Positions 1 through 9,387 are shown, counted from the stretch's first letter. The stretch is DNA of 33,523 nt from Butyriboletus loyo (GCA_038093515.1 JBBPSI010000255.1:1-33523), one strand, 5' to 3'. Program-made: numbers and translations. Notes: generated from the sequence alone by a model not told the origin.

Positions 1-1712
1 CCGTTGACATCCTTCTGCATAAGTACCGCTCCGGTAGCAGTAAGTGAGGCATCTGTCATAACGGCGAACGGTTTTGTGACATCGGGCATGGAGAGGACAG
101 GCTGCCTCAAGAACGACTGTTTGATTGCTTGGAACGCTTGTTCGCAAGCCGGAGTCCAAGCCCATGGGGAGTTCTTCTTGGTCAGATCGTGAAGGGGTTT
201 GGCGATGTGGGAGAAGTCCTGGATAAATCTCCTGTAGAAATTGCAGAACCCAATGAAGGATCTGACTGCCTTCACCGAGGTCAGGGGGTTCCATTCGCGA
301 ATGGCTTTCAGCTTGGTGGGGTCCATCTTGACCTGTCCTTCTCGGACCATCATTCCGAGGTATTCGACTTCCTCAGCGTCGAACGAACATTTCTCCAGTT
401 TGAGGAATAACTTGTGCTCTCTGAGCCTTTCCAGAACACGGATTGTACGGGCTTCGTGTTCGGCAGAGGTGGCAGAATGGATGAGAAGATCGTCCATGTA
501 AATGATTAGCCATCCTTCTGCCATGAGATCGCCGAAAATGTGGTCCATTAAAGCCTGGAAGGTTGCTGGGGAGTTGCAAAGGCCGAAGAACATCACGGTG
601 GGTTCGAACAACCCTTGGGGCGTGATGAAGGCCGCTTTCCAGCGGTCGTTCGGTTTGATGAGGACGTTGTTGTATCCCCAGTGGATGTCCATCTTGGTGA
701 AGATTTTGGACCCTTTGAGACGATCGACGAGGTCGGAGATGAGGGGAAGAGGATAGGCGTTTTTGACTGTATGGGAATTCAGGTACCTGTAGTCCTGACA
801 AGGTTGTAATGAGCCATCCTTCTTGGACACGAAGAAGAAGGGAGCAGCCTGAGGAGACTTCGAGGGAGTGATCTTTCCAGACTTGAGATGTTCCTCGACG
901 AAAGCTTTGCAGGCTTCCGACTCTTTTGGATTCAGGGGATAAACCTTGGCGACTTTCGGGACGAAGTCTTTGTCGAGGTCGATAGTGTGGTCGAAAGATC
1001 GGGACGGGGGTAATTCCTCAGTATTTTTCTTGTCAAAAACATCCGCAAAAGCAGCGAACGGGGTAGGGAGAACTGCTTTCTCCTTGACGACTTGGGCGGC
1101 GATCTCCGTCGTGATAGTTGCTTTTCGAATAGGGTAAGCTTCCCTAGCTGAAGCGTCTACTCGCTTCTTCCAGAGCTTGGTGATTTTGGAGTCTGGGTCC
1201 AAGTCAAGGTACTGTACCAGGTACCGTTGAGCGATTGCCCGAGGAGAGTCGTGTCGGGGCTTCTTGATTTGATCTGGGAGATCGATATGGCCAGTGGCCC
1301 AATCTATTACCGGGTTTGCTTCTCGTAACCACGGTAGTCCCAGGATCATGTTTTCTTTTCCGATATTGAGGACAAGAAAGCTCCGTTCTTCCTCGGTTTC
1401 TCCAACTCTGATGGAGAGGGTGACTTTGTGTCGAATGACTCCTCCTTGGTTGTTTGACCCGTCCATGTTCTGGGCACTAAGTGGCTTGGGTAGCCGTTCC
1501 ATCGGCAGTCTCTTTCGCTTCACTAGATCGCGATCTATGAAGCATCCGCTTGCGCCGCTGTCCACCAGGGCGAATGTGTCGACGATTTGACCCCCTTCGT
1601 GCGCGAATAAAGAGACAGGAACTCGAATTGATTGCGCATTGGGGTTTGATAAAACTACAGGGGCGATTACAAGAGGAGGCGAAGACGTCGAAACTTCCCT
1701 CCTTTCTAAAAA
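1..1712 (-). CDS. Ty3/gypsy pol polyprotein, protease-RT part (runs off left edge)
   Basis: This frame is open from about 1712 down to the window edge with no stop; the rest of pol lies outside. It starts in the -1 frame relative to gag. An aspartic protease comes first (DSGA motif near 1555-1580), then a long linker, then reverse transcriptase with the catalytic YMDD at about 489-500 and the start of the RNase H/tether region. The last 700 bases are close to 18162-18858, so this is a second copy of the family seen at 14567-18858. No stop or frameshift is visible, so the element may be recent. It would copy the element RNA into cDNA in virus-like particles. The gag-pol junction is described under gag. 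Confidence 0.93.
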
Positions 1713-2701
1713 TCCTTTGGCCATTCTTTGGCCACCTTGGTTGCTGCTATGGGCAGCTTTTCTTCATCTTCGTTGAAGCATGCCTTGAGGACATTCAAGA
1801 CGTCTTCTTGTTGGGTGCCTCGACCCTTTAACTCGGACAGGTAGTCGATGAGTGGGGAGGGCTTGGGCTCTGGTTGCGTGACGACGGCGGCGCGTGTGCG
1901 CTGAGGGTTGCGAGGGGGACGAGAGGGTGGTCCTCGGGAGTTCTGCCCATTGCGAGGGGGGCGAGGATGGTTGGTTGAACGACATCCGACTTGGTGGCAG
2001 ATGAAACATTTGTTCTGTTTCATGTACTCCGCACGTTGTACTGGAGTAAGTCGGACGGCGTCGACGTCCATGGCGTTGGGGTCCCTTCTGTTAGACGAGG
2101 GCTTTGAGGAAGAGGAGAAGGTGGGAATGTAGCGCTTCCCGGCGCGGAGGTCGTCGATGCGCTTATGCTGCGCATGGAAAGCGGATGTTTTCTCGGCCCA
2201 TCCGGCAAGCGTGGTAGGGGGCTTCTCGCAAGAGAGGACAGACTCGGCGAGGCGGGGGTCAAGACCGCGGATGAACCACTCGATGAGCGCCTTCTCATCT
2301 ATGATTCCGGACTTGGCAGCGAGGAGCTGGAATTCCGTGACGTATGTGTCGTAGCCGTCCTTGCGGTTGGCCTTGTTCTGGGTTAAGTTCCCCAGGTCGA
2401 TACGAGCGCTTTCTCCTACGTCGAAGGGATGGAAGACTCTGTGAAAGTCTTCGCAGACGGTGGTGAACTCCCTTTGTTGTGCTGTAGGGTGTCCATCTAG
2501 GAGAAGGCTCATCCATCCTTCTGAGAACGTCTTGCCCTTTCCTTCGCTCATTTTCATGAGGAGGGCGTTGATTTTTGACTCATCGTCGGGGAATGCTGTC
2601 TGGTTGGCGGCGAAATATGTGCGCATGGCGAGGAGCCATCGCGAAGCGTCCTCATTGAGGCCAGAGAAGTCCTTGGGAACGATATTCTTTTTGTCCGACA
2701 T
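1706..2701 (-). CDS. Ty3/gypsy gag (capsid/nucleocapsid)
   Basis: An ORF of 331 codons from the first in-frame ATG (2701). It has a Retrotrans_gag-like helical region (WLLAMRTYF near its start, later FIRGLDPRL) and a C-terminal zinc-knuckle-like motif CFICHQVGCRSTNH. That motif has CX2CX4CX4H spacing, so the last two ligands are swapped relative to the usual CX2CX4HX4C. The frame is open upstream, without an ATG, almost to the LTR (about 3092), so a non-ATG N-terminal extension cannot be excluded. The stop codon TAG (1706-1708) directly follows a TTT codon in a run of five T (minus strand, 1708-1712). A -1 slip there enters the open pol frame. Gag would package the RNA and form the particle. 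Confidence 0.88.
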   Translation of the reverse strand: MSDKKNIVPKDFSGLNEDASRWLLAMRTYFAANQTAFPDDESKINALLMKMSEGKGKTFSEGWMSLLLDGHPTAQQREFTTVCEDFHRVFHPFDVGESARIDLGNLTQNKANRKDGYDTYVTEFQLLAAKSGIIDEKALIEWFIRGLDPRLAESVLSCEKPPTTLAGWAEKTSAFHAQHKRIDDLRAGKRYIPTFSSSSKPSSNRRDPNAMDVDAVRLTPVQRAEYMKQNKCFICHQVGCRSTNHPRPPRNGQNSRGPPSRPPRNPQRTRAAVVTQPEPKPSPLIDYLSELKGRGTQQEDVLNVLKACFNEDEEKLPIAATKVAKEWPKDF

Positions 2702-3092
2702 ATCGTTGTTGTTTTCTTCGTCGTCAGAGGGGTCTGCGGGCGGATAGTACGGGGGAGAGGGAGAGCGGGAGTTGTGTGGGGAGACGTGGGGGGTTCTGTC
2801 AAGCCAATCGCTTTGATAACCGTCGTCGCTGGGTTCCGGTTCGTTTTCCTGCCCTAGACCCTGGTCCTCGGGTTGATAAGAGGGTTCGGGGTCCAACTGG
2901 GGCAAAGGGGAAAACTGGGGTTGAGGGTCTGGCGGGGCGGGAGAGTGTGGCGGCGATGGGTTGTCGACGACGATGGGTTCCGGTTCGGGAGAAGGAACAC
3001 GGAAAGAACGACCGACACGTCTGGGACGTTGGATGGAAATGTTGGGCGAGGGGAGGGCGGCTTTACTGCTGAAGAGCAGAAGCGAGGTGAAG

Positions 3093-3102
3093 ATCTAGTT
3101 CT
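3093..3102 (-). promoter_or_regulatory. Putative self-priming primer-binding site
   Basis: Two bases inside the 5' LTR boundary the minus strand reads AGAACTAGAT. This is exactly complementary to ATCTAGTTCT in the LTR (3255-3264, minus strand), the predicted transcript 5' end about 33 nt after a TATAAAG box. I see no match to a tRNA 3' end. This is the arrangement known for Tf1/sushi-type elements, where the RNA 5' end folds back as primer. Inferred from complementarity and spacing only. Confidence 0.65.
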
Positions 3103-3104
3103 TT

Positions 3105-3530
3105 TGTTACGCTGGGCGCTAACAATAGAACAGCGAGGAGGCACTCTGGAGTGGCCTCGAGACTCTGGAGACGATTCTGGAGAAGTCTCAGACTATGTCT
3201 TAGTGCTCGCACTAAGAGTCTGGCAATGAACTAATTGCTAGCAGGTTACTGCGTAGAACTAGATACCGTTACAGGGTGTAAAGACAGTGGCTTTATACTA
3301 CTGAGGTCTGCGCACAGACCATGCTCCCTAATCGGGTCGCGAGAGCAAAAGTACAAACGAGGAAAAGATACTCTAGAACGTTCTGGAGTATGAAAGAAAG
3401 TGCGTCCGTGCGCGGGAAGTGATGACTAAGCAAGAACGGTTGTTACCGTTCAACAGGAACTAGCAAAAGGCTAGGTGAATGTAATAGTCCCAATGGTAGT
3501 GGAGAGAAAAAGTAGACCACTACCGTAACA
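3105..3530 (-). repeat. Gypsy 5' LTR (426 bp)
   Basis: Bounded by the inverted repeat TGTTAC...GTAACA. It is the same length as, and clearly similar to, the LTR at 14567-14992. On the minus strand it has TATAAAG at 3291-3297. It abuts Helitron helicase coding sequence at 3530/3531; the adjacent 5 bp, GATCA (3531-3535), would be one target-site duplication, with its partner outside the window. It is the 5' LTR because gag follows it on the minus strand. Confidence 0.92.
3291..3297 (-). promoter_or_regulatory. TATA box of the gypsy LTR
   Basis: TATAAAG on the minus strand, 33 nt before ATCTAGTTCT, the segment complementary to the primer site. The homologous LTR keeps the same TATAAAG and a near-identical spacing (around 14753 to 14726). 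Confidence 0.6.
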
Positions 3531-5068
3531 GATCAGGCAGCTGTTGATCCTGGACAGGTGCAAGAAGTTGGGAGTACAGGGCATTGATGAGAGAAGCTAT
3601 ATCAGCACCACAATGCATGTGTTGAGGTAGCTCCAAGTCTCCATCAGTAATTCCTATCTGAAGTAGTTGCTGGGCCCATGCATCACATTCTGGATCCTGG
3701 CCAATTTGCATGTTCTGGTGGAGATAGTGTACAGTCATGCTTGCCCAGAGGTTGGAGTGAGTGAGAGTGGCAGGAACAATCTGTTCTCTTGCACCATGCT
3801 GAATCACAGGGAGAGTTTGCCTGAAGTCACCACCAAGCAGAGTGGTAATTCCTCCAAATGGTTGATTCTGGTTCATCAGGTCACGCAGAGTACAATCTAC
3901 ACATTCCACCACATGATGATGCTGAGAGGCAGCTTCATCCCAGATGATGAGAGAGGACCTTTGAATGAGCTGATGGTGAACATCATCCTTCTTGATATTG
4001 CAGGTACTCTGCTCATGGCAAGGAATGGGGATCTTGAAGTGTGAATGGGCAGTATGACCACCAGGAAGAAGGAGTGAAGCAAGACCAGTGGAGGCCACAC
4101 AGAGGACAATTCTCTCTCTCTCTTGAACAGTAGCTGAAATAAGTTGGGTCAGATAGGTCTTGCCACATCCACCACCACTGTGAAGGAAGAACATGGATCC
4201 ATGAGAGTTGAGAACACTGTCCATTGCTGCATGGTAGAAAGCACTCTGGTGAGCATTCAGAGTGGGTAGTGCCCTATCAACAAATTGCTGCAACTCCTGG
4301 ATGTTGAATGCCTGCTGTTCATTGATGAGCTGGTTTCCCTCCTGGATACCCCAATTTCCTTGTGGCCTGGGCATGGCTGGATAGTCAAGCAAGCTTTTTC
4401 CATGTCTTCTAAGGTCCTGGGCTATGAGATGCAAGCCATAGTCATATATCTGCTCCTGGGTAGGCTCTGGAATATGAACAGTATGGGTGAGATGATGACA
4501 CAGATCATCACAGAGATTGTCCTTGGATGCTTCCCACAACTGATCAGGATCCACAGGAGAGCAATGGACCAGTATGACAATAAACAGATGGCAAAGTTGA
4601 AAGCCCATGCTAAAGTGGGCAGCCTCCTGTAAACACAGCAACCACTCACTATCATCTTGCAAGAGACCAAGTGCATGACAGGCCTCCTTGAAGGAATCAT
4701 GGAGATGACCATTGACAGTATGAAGGTGTTCATATGAGGTAGCACCTATGAGAAAATGAATGTTTAGTTTTTCCCCATCTAAATTATAACCAATCTCACC
4801 TTTGACCACAGTGAGCAGAAGGCACAAGTAGAAGGCTTCACCAGCTGAGGGAGGAATGCTATACATGCGTCCAATGGCCTTGTATCTTTGACAAATCTTC
4901 CAGATGGCAGTACTCTTGTTCCAGACAAAGTATTTGGGAAACTCCTGATAGAGGTGGTTGTGTGCTCCAGCAGCAATGAGCTCAGGATTTGCATTGGCCT
5001 TGAACCATCCAAGCAGTTGAGTGTCCTTGGCATTGTTGACCACATTGTCTATTTGAGCTTCAGCTTGA
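3531..5068 (-). pseudogene. Helitron Pif1-type helicase, copy 1, C-terminally truncated
   Basis: Follows the one-base frameshift at 5068-5072. It contains Walker A GGGCGKTY (about 4153-4180), the Walker B-like LIIWDEA, and LLGGDFRQTLPVI, all hallmarks of SF1B Pif1-like helicases in Helitrons, which unwind DNA during rolling-circle transposition. An in-frame 54-nt intron (4746-4799) is inferred. The ORF stops three codons after 3531 inside the gypsy LTR, so the C-terminal helicase motifs are lost here and may continue left of the gypsy element. Confidence 0.9.
4746..4799 (-). other. Inferred frame-preserving intron in helicase (54 nt)
   Basis: AAAG|GTGAGAT...CTAAACAT...CTCATAG|GTGC. Removal joins VVKG to ATSYEHLHTVNG, the usual contiguous sequence in Helitron helicases (family knowledge). 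Being 54 nt with no stop, it is invisible to ORF calling. Confidence 0.7.
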
Positions 5069-5775
5069 AAAACAATGGACTGCTGGCCATTCCATGTGCA
5101 TGGGGAACTCCAAGATATTGTGGCAAGCCTGGGTGGAAGAGACATATCTGGCATCAAGGTAGGAATGAATTTCATCATGACCTTCTGTCTGAATGGTGGC
5201 ACAATCTGGACTCTTGTAGATGTACTTGTGAATGTACTTGGCAGCCTTGATGGAGCTACAGACTTCCAAGTTGATGTGACAGTCAAATTGGACCAACAGC
5301 TCTCTTGGATGAGGAACAACATCCTTATTGCTAAAGACATCTTGATGCTTTTGAACAGTCCTGCCATTGTCAGGGCAAGCATAGTCAGGGTAGCCATCCT
5401 CCTTGATGATGGTATGATCAGAGAATTGCTTTGGAAAGTGCTTCTTGCAAGCACCACCCTCCAAGCATCTTTGAGGAGAACAGGGGCCATGGAGCATGCA
5501 CTTGATGACAGCAGAGTGAAGTTGGGGATGGATGTCAGGGTCTGGAATCTGTGCTGAGATGAGAGCATCCACTTGCTCCACAGTATGAATCTTGTCTTGT
5601 TCCTCCAAAAAGATCAACAGATGCATGTGAGGCAAGCCACACTTCTGATATTCAATGGTGTAGACCAAGCCAGCCACTTGACCAAAGTAGCCATCATGAA
5701 TCTTCTTCACCAAAGCTTGCTGCTTGCCATGAAAGACATGTGTCACCAGATCAGGCCTATCCACAGTAGATTGAC
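5069..5775 (-). pseudogene. Helitron Rep (HUH endonuclease) exon, copy 1
   Basis: Continues from the 49-nt intron with QSTVDRPDLV. It carries the HUH motif in CGLPHMHLLIFLEE (about 5606-5640) and the tyrosine motif AAKYIHKYIYK (two Tyr three residues apart plus a third; about 5213-5250), which are the nicking and strand-transfer residues of Helitron Rep. The frame ends in HMEWPAVHCF followed by a stop, because a run of five A (plus strand, 5068-5072) appears one base too long. The next frame continues the expected protein. The catalytic residues look intact, but the ORF is broken. Confidence 0.88.
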
Positions 5776-5824
5776 CTACAGGATGGTCAGACTTGTAAAT
5801 AATCAAATCTAATGAGACACATAC
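5776..5824 (-). other. Inferred spliceosomal intron in Rep domain (49 nt)
   Basis: CCAG|GTATGT...TGTAG|GTCAAT. Splicing restores the expected Helitron sequence NLLPG-QSTVDRPDLV, whereas both unspliced frames hit stops or nonsense. Copy 2 is truncated before this point, so there is no second copy to compare. Confidence 0.8.
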
Positions 5825-6540
5825 CTGGAAGCAGATTTTGAGTAATTTCTGGCCAGCTCCCATTGGCAGTCATGGTGAGGAAAAGGTCAGGCTTTCTGTA
5901 TTCTCTACAGATGGCCAAGGAGTCTTGAAGCAGCTGCTGCATGTGGCGAGGCCCACCCTTGTGAGTGGAAGGAAGAATGACACAACCAACTTGAGCCATG
6001 TCTTGACCAGCATCTTGACCCATATGATCAATCCCTCAATCCTTGATACAGATCAGCTCTAAGATTTGCCTGATTGTTGGCAACCCAGGTAAGATTGCAC
6101 TGATCAATGGAAGCCCAAGCATCACAGACCAACTGCTGAAACAGACTTGCTCCTTTGAAGAGATTGGGTGGCTCAAATGCCGGTGGATGAATATGCAACC
6201 TGTAGGCATACCAAAGCAGCTGGGTGACCTTCTTGGAGCAATGTAGATGACCATTGTGTAGCTGAAGTGGAATATCCAGATGCCAGCCCTCTTCTCCATG
6301 TGGAAAGAGAAGGACATAGTGGAGAAGAAGGTAGAAGGGATGGAGGTTGCTAATGTGACGTAGACCACCACCTTGAAGGTGTAGAATGATGTCACACTGT
6401 ACTCTGACATTCTCTGAACCATCTCCAGGAATTATGGCAGCTTTCTCTTCAACAGTAGGAAGGTTGTATCTCCTGGCATCAGCTGCCTGTTGCAAGCAAA
6501 GCCTCGTGTGAACATCAGTATGCTCCTCTGCAGGCTTGGC
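5825..6540 (-). pseudogene. Helitron_like_N exon (copy 1), frameshifted
   Basis: Encodes the Helitron_like_N part of the Rep domain, including VLLFPHGEEGWH and the later AICREYRKPDLFLTM and WPEITQNLLPG. A 4-nt insertion around 6024-6031 relative to copy 2 (GATTGATCATATGG against GATCGTATGG) adds a TGA (6028-6030) and shifts the frame, so copy 1 cannot make a full protein here. Otherwise it is close to copy 2 (12862-13482). The exon ends at the 49-nt intron, in the middle of the NLLPG glycine codon. Confidence 0.85.
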
Positions 6541-6595
6541 CTATTTTATATTATAAGTATGTTTGTTGGAAAGAGAGAGATCAATTGCTACTGAC
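6541..6595 (-). other. Inferred spliceosomal intron, Helitron copy 1 (55 nt)
   Basis: CAG|GTCAGT...AAAATAG|GCC. Removing it joins the reading frame ending at YEIMQ to the next exon. The same 55-nt intron is at 12807-12861 in copy 2. Confidence 0.85.
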
Positions 6596-8452
6596 CTGCA
6601 TGATTTCATATGCCTGCTTGTAGAGAGGAGCATATGGATGAATTTCCCTTAGGGTGGTATGCAGATCCAGCAAGATGGCACCATCCAGTTGAGGGTTGCG
6701 CTGAACTCGTCTATCAGTTGCCTCCTGTGGGTCATAGATATAGAGCTGAACATAGGAAGGCTGCAGTCCATCTGGTGGCATGAGGGCACCCATGAGGTGG
6801 TGAAGTGTACCATGGATATGAAAAGCATTTGGCCCAGAGCCTTGAACAGTTTGGTTGTCCACATCAGCACCCACAGAAGTAAATGCCAGGGCATTGTTGT
6901 ATTGACAAATTTTCTTCCTGAACTGTCTATGGTCTTGGGGATCATCAAACAGATTCTGTAGGGCATGTGGCCATTGTTGTATGGGAGGAAGGTTGACTTG
7001 ACCCTGGAGACAGCATGTTCCAAAGCGAGGATTACGAACACCAGAGTTGGCCAGCTTTTCTGAGATGAAATGCAGAGCATGGCAATTGGGACACTGAATG
7101 TCCATTAGTCCAAGGGAGTGGGGTAGGACAGGCTCAGCATATATCTGGCCACCAGGTGGAATGTGATGTGGAGGCTGAAGATGGATGGAATCTTCAGAGT
7201 CACTGGAGCTGGAATCAGATGGATCAGGATTGGGATTGGGAGGTGGATTTGGAGAGAGCCTTGGAGCAGGTCTTGGTGATGGACTTCTGGATCTTGATGG
7301 TCTGGCAGATGGGGAAGGAGGTGGGCTTGGATCTGGATCTGGGCTAGGAGGTGTATGTGGAAATCTTGGAGCAGAACCTGGTATGGGAGAAGGAGGAGGA
7401 GGGCCAGGATCACGATTATTATGGGATTGTTGCCTCTGCTGATCTTGCTCATATTGTTCTGCTGAGCATTGGCTATATTCATGGAGTGCTTCTGAAAGCA
7501 AAGCTTGGGAGAGCTGTTGTACCTGCTGTATTGCATTCTGCTCCTGAAGCTGATGTTCCTCCTCCTGCTGGCGTAGTGCATGCTGTTGCTCTTCAAGAAG
7601 TCTCTGATGTTCCAGCTGCTGCTGTTGCAATACCAGTTGTTGGGCTTCTAGGAGCCTTAAATGTTCAGCTCTCTGTTGATGCAAAGCCTGTTGCTGCACT
7701 TCAAAAAGCCTTTGGTTCTCTGCCTCCTGATGGCGCAAAGCTTGTTGCTGTTCTTCAAAGAGCCTGAAATGGTCTGTCTCCTGATAACGCAAAGCCTGTT
7801 GCTGCTGTTCAAAAAGCCTTTGATGTTCAGCTTCTTGTCTTTGCCAGTGTTCATGTTGCAACTGCACTGAATGGAGATGTTCCTGTTCTTGTTGTTGTAC
7901 CCTCATCAAATGAAAATGAGCCTGAGCTTGCTGAGCTTGCCACTGCCTCTCCTGACTGAAATCAATGACATGTTGGTGACTTTGTACATTTTGTGGAGGA
8001 GGGTGTGAAGGACCAGCTTGGGCAGCAGCAGGAGGCTGGGCAGAGGAACGGTTGTGTCTTCGGTTGCGTCTTTCCTCATGAGCATGATTAAATCCTTCTA
8101 GCAAGCGAGCACTATAATCTACTCTGGCACCCATTTGAGGAAAATGCTGGGGTAGAGGAGGAGGAGGCTGAGCAAATGGTTGATAGCCCAAGGGATGATG
8201 TGGTTGCTGATAGATATGGAATGGCTGAGGAACAGGAGGTAGTGGCTGAGGTGGTGGTAAGAATGGGATATTAACTGGAGGAGGAGAACGCTGCATCCGG
8301 TGCACACGTTGCATCTCATGGTGTTCAATCAAGTGACGTGGCATGCCAGGGTATTGATGAATTGGCACAGGAGGGTGATTCTGAAATTCATATTTTAGCA
8401 TTTTATACCCAACCCAGAACAGAAAGTAACCCACAATCAAAGCAGCAGGCAT
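6596..8452 (-). CDS. Helitron protein N-terminal exons (copy 1): Q-rich repeats plus Zn-like domain
   Basis: The ATG at 8452 is a possible start, but homology with copy 2 continues upstream to about 8575, so the true start may lie in another exon. An intron at 8381-8434 is inferred. The protein begins with Pro/Gln-rich sequence, followed by five tandem 18-residue units typified by EHQRLLEEQQHALRQQEE (about 7545-7835), probably coiled coil. A Pro/Ser/Asp-rich stretch follows, then a Helitron-type N-terminal region with CPNCHALH and later LYIYDPQEATD. The exon ends at a GT donor (6595). The hydrophobic stretch soon after the ATG is translated intron, not a membrane segment. The Q-rich repeat block is unusual for a Helitron; its role is unknown, perhaps oligomerisation. 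Confidence 0.8.
8381..8434 (-). other. Inferred spliceosomal intron, Helitron copy 1 (54 nt)
   Basis: GTGGGT...TTTCAG with a branch-like GCTAAAA. At the same place copy 2 has a 60-nt GTAGGT...TTCTAG segment (10240-10299) that contains an in-frame stop, so removal is required there. In copy 1 the length is a multiple of three and the intron reads through without a stop. Confidence 0.7.
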
Positions 8453-8579
8453 AGGAGCCTGAACAGAAGAACGTGGATGGCGACGGGAGGGAGGAGAGCC
8501 AAGCTGGCGTTGAGCTCGTTCAGCTTGGCGAGAAGCATTCTGGGCACGCTGAGGAGAGGTAGGAGGAGAAGACCTAAAT

Positions 8580-9387
8580 ATCTCTATATATCAGAAATGC
8601 AATACCAACCACAAATTGAAAATACTTATATTCTGAGACAAAGAGAATTCAGAATAGACCAAGCTGAAATCCAGAATCCAGAAGTAGGCCAAGCTAAAGG
8701 CAGAAAGAATCCAAGGAAAAGAAGGAGTAGCCAAGGCTTGAGGTGCAAGGAAGCCAAGGATGCACAGAATTACTTTGCCTTACTCAGTGCCAAGAGCTAC
8801 TCAAGGTAACCAAGCCAGGTGTATGACAGAGCTAAAGGCAAGAAGCCTGAGACAGAGTGAGAAGAAATGACAGATAGAACACCTGTCAGATCTCCCTAAT
8901 CACCAACAGCGTCTCTGATCTGTTGTGCTATCAGAGGTCTCAGCCTGAAAAGGCCTTGGCAACCAGCGGACACACAGAGTTGAATCTGTGAAGCTAGGTA
9001 GTAGAGACTTGATCAAAGGACAGCTTTGAACAGAGAATTGACCACTGCAATTCCAGCCAAAAGACAATATCCAAGCACTTCTACCCAACAATTGGTTTTA
9101 ACTCTCAAGCACTGTATGATAAAGCCAAGGTCAACTGCCTAATCCAAGGACTAACCCTTCAGTCAACAGAAATCTCTTATCTGATCTCTTATCTGATGAT
9201 GAGCCAGAGAGCCATCAGGAGCTGCCAGGGACTTACATACAGTTGTAAAGATCTGTTGTGTTATCTGTGATAGTCAAACCACCAGAAAATCCCAAGAGAA
9301 AGAAGAAGAATGTGTTGTGGTAGGTGAGTCGGGTGATGGTAGGTGAGCAGGCTGCGTCAGGAGTGATTACATAAGCACGCGCGTTAT
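8580..9387. other. Non-coding spacer upstream of Helitron copy 1
   Basis: No convincing coding region; A/G-rich on the plus strand, with several imperfect repeats of CCAAG/AAGCC type. It may be the 5' non-coding part of Helitron copy 1, but no terminus could be recognised. It ends at a solo LTR target-site duplication. Confidence 0.5.

Larger units (their letters stand above)
3531..8575 (-). mobile_element. Helitron copy 1, coding part (truncated at its 3' side by a gypsy insertion)
   Basis: A minus-strand rolling-circle transposon gene in the order: Q-rich N-terminus, N-terminal zinc-binding-like region, Helitron_like_N/HUH Rep nuclease, Pif1-type helicase. Coding sequence is cut at 3530 by the gypsy LTR, so the helicase C-terminus and the Helitron 3' hairpin/CTRR end are not here. 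Copy 1 and copy 2 (10060-13482) are clearly homologous up to about 8575, where copy 1 diverges, so its 5' exon or start is uncertain. I could not identify either Helitron terminus. Confidence 0.85.

Noticed and set aside
373..801. Minus-strand ORF over the first gypsy RT
   Set aside because: It is out of frame with the real pol reading frame, which carries YMDD and runs through to the edge.
2702..2905. N-terminally extended Gag start at 2905
   Set aside because: The codon there is TTG; the first in-frame ATG is 2701. The extension is only noted as open reading frame.
8381..8452. Hydrophobic N-terminal segment (LIVGYFLFWVGY) as a membrane anchor of the Helitron protein
   Set aside because: It coincides with a GT-AG segment that is a stop-containing intron in copy 2, so it is most likely intron translation.
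8477..8809. Plus-strand ORF upstream of Helitron copy 1
   Set aside because: Overlaps the antisense of the Helitron 5' exon and continues into low-complexity spacer; no homologue recognised.
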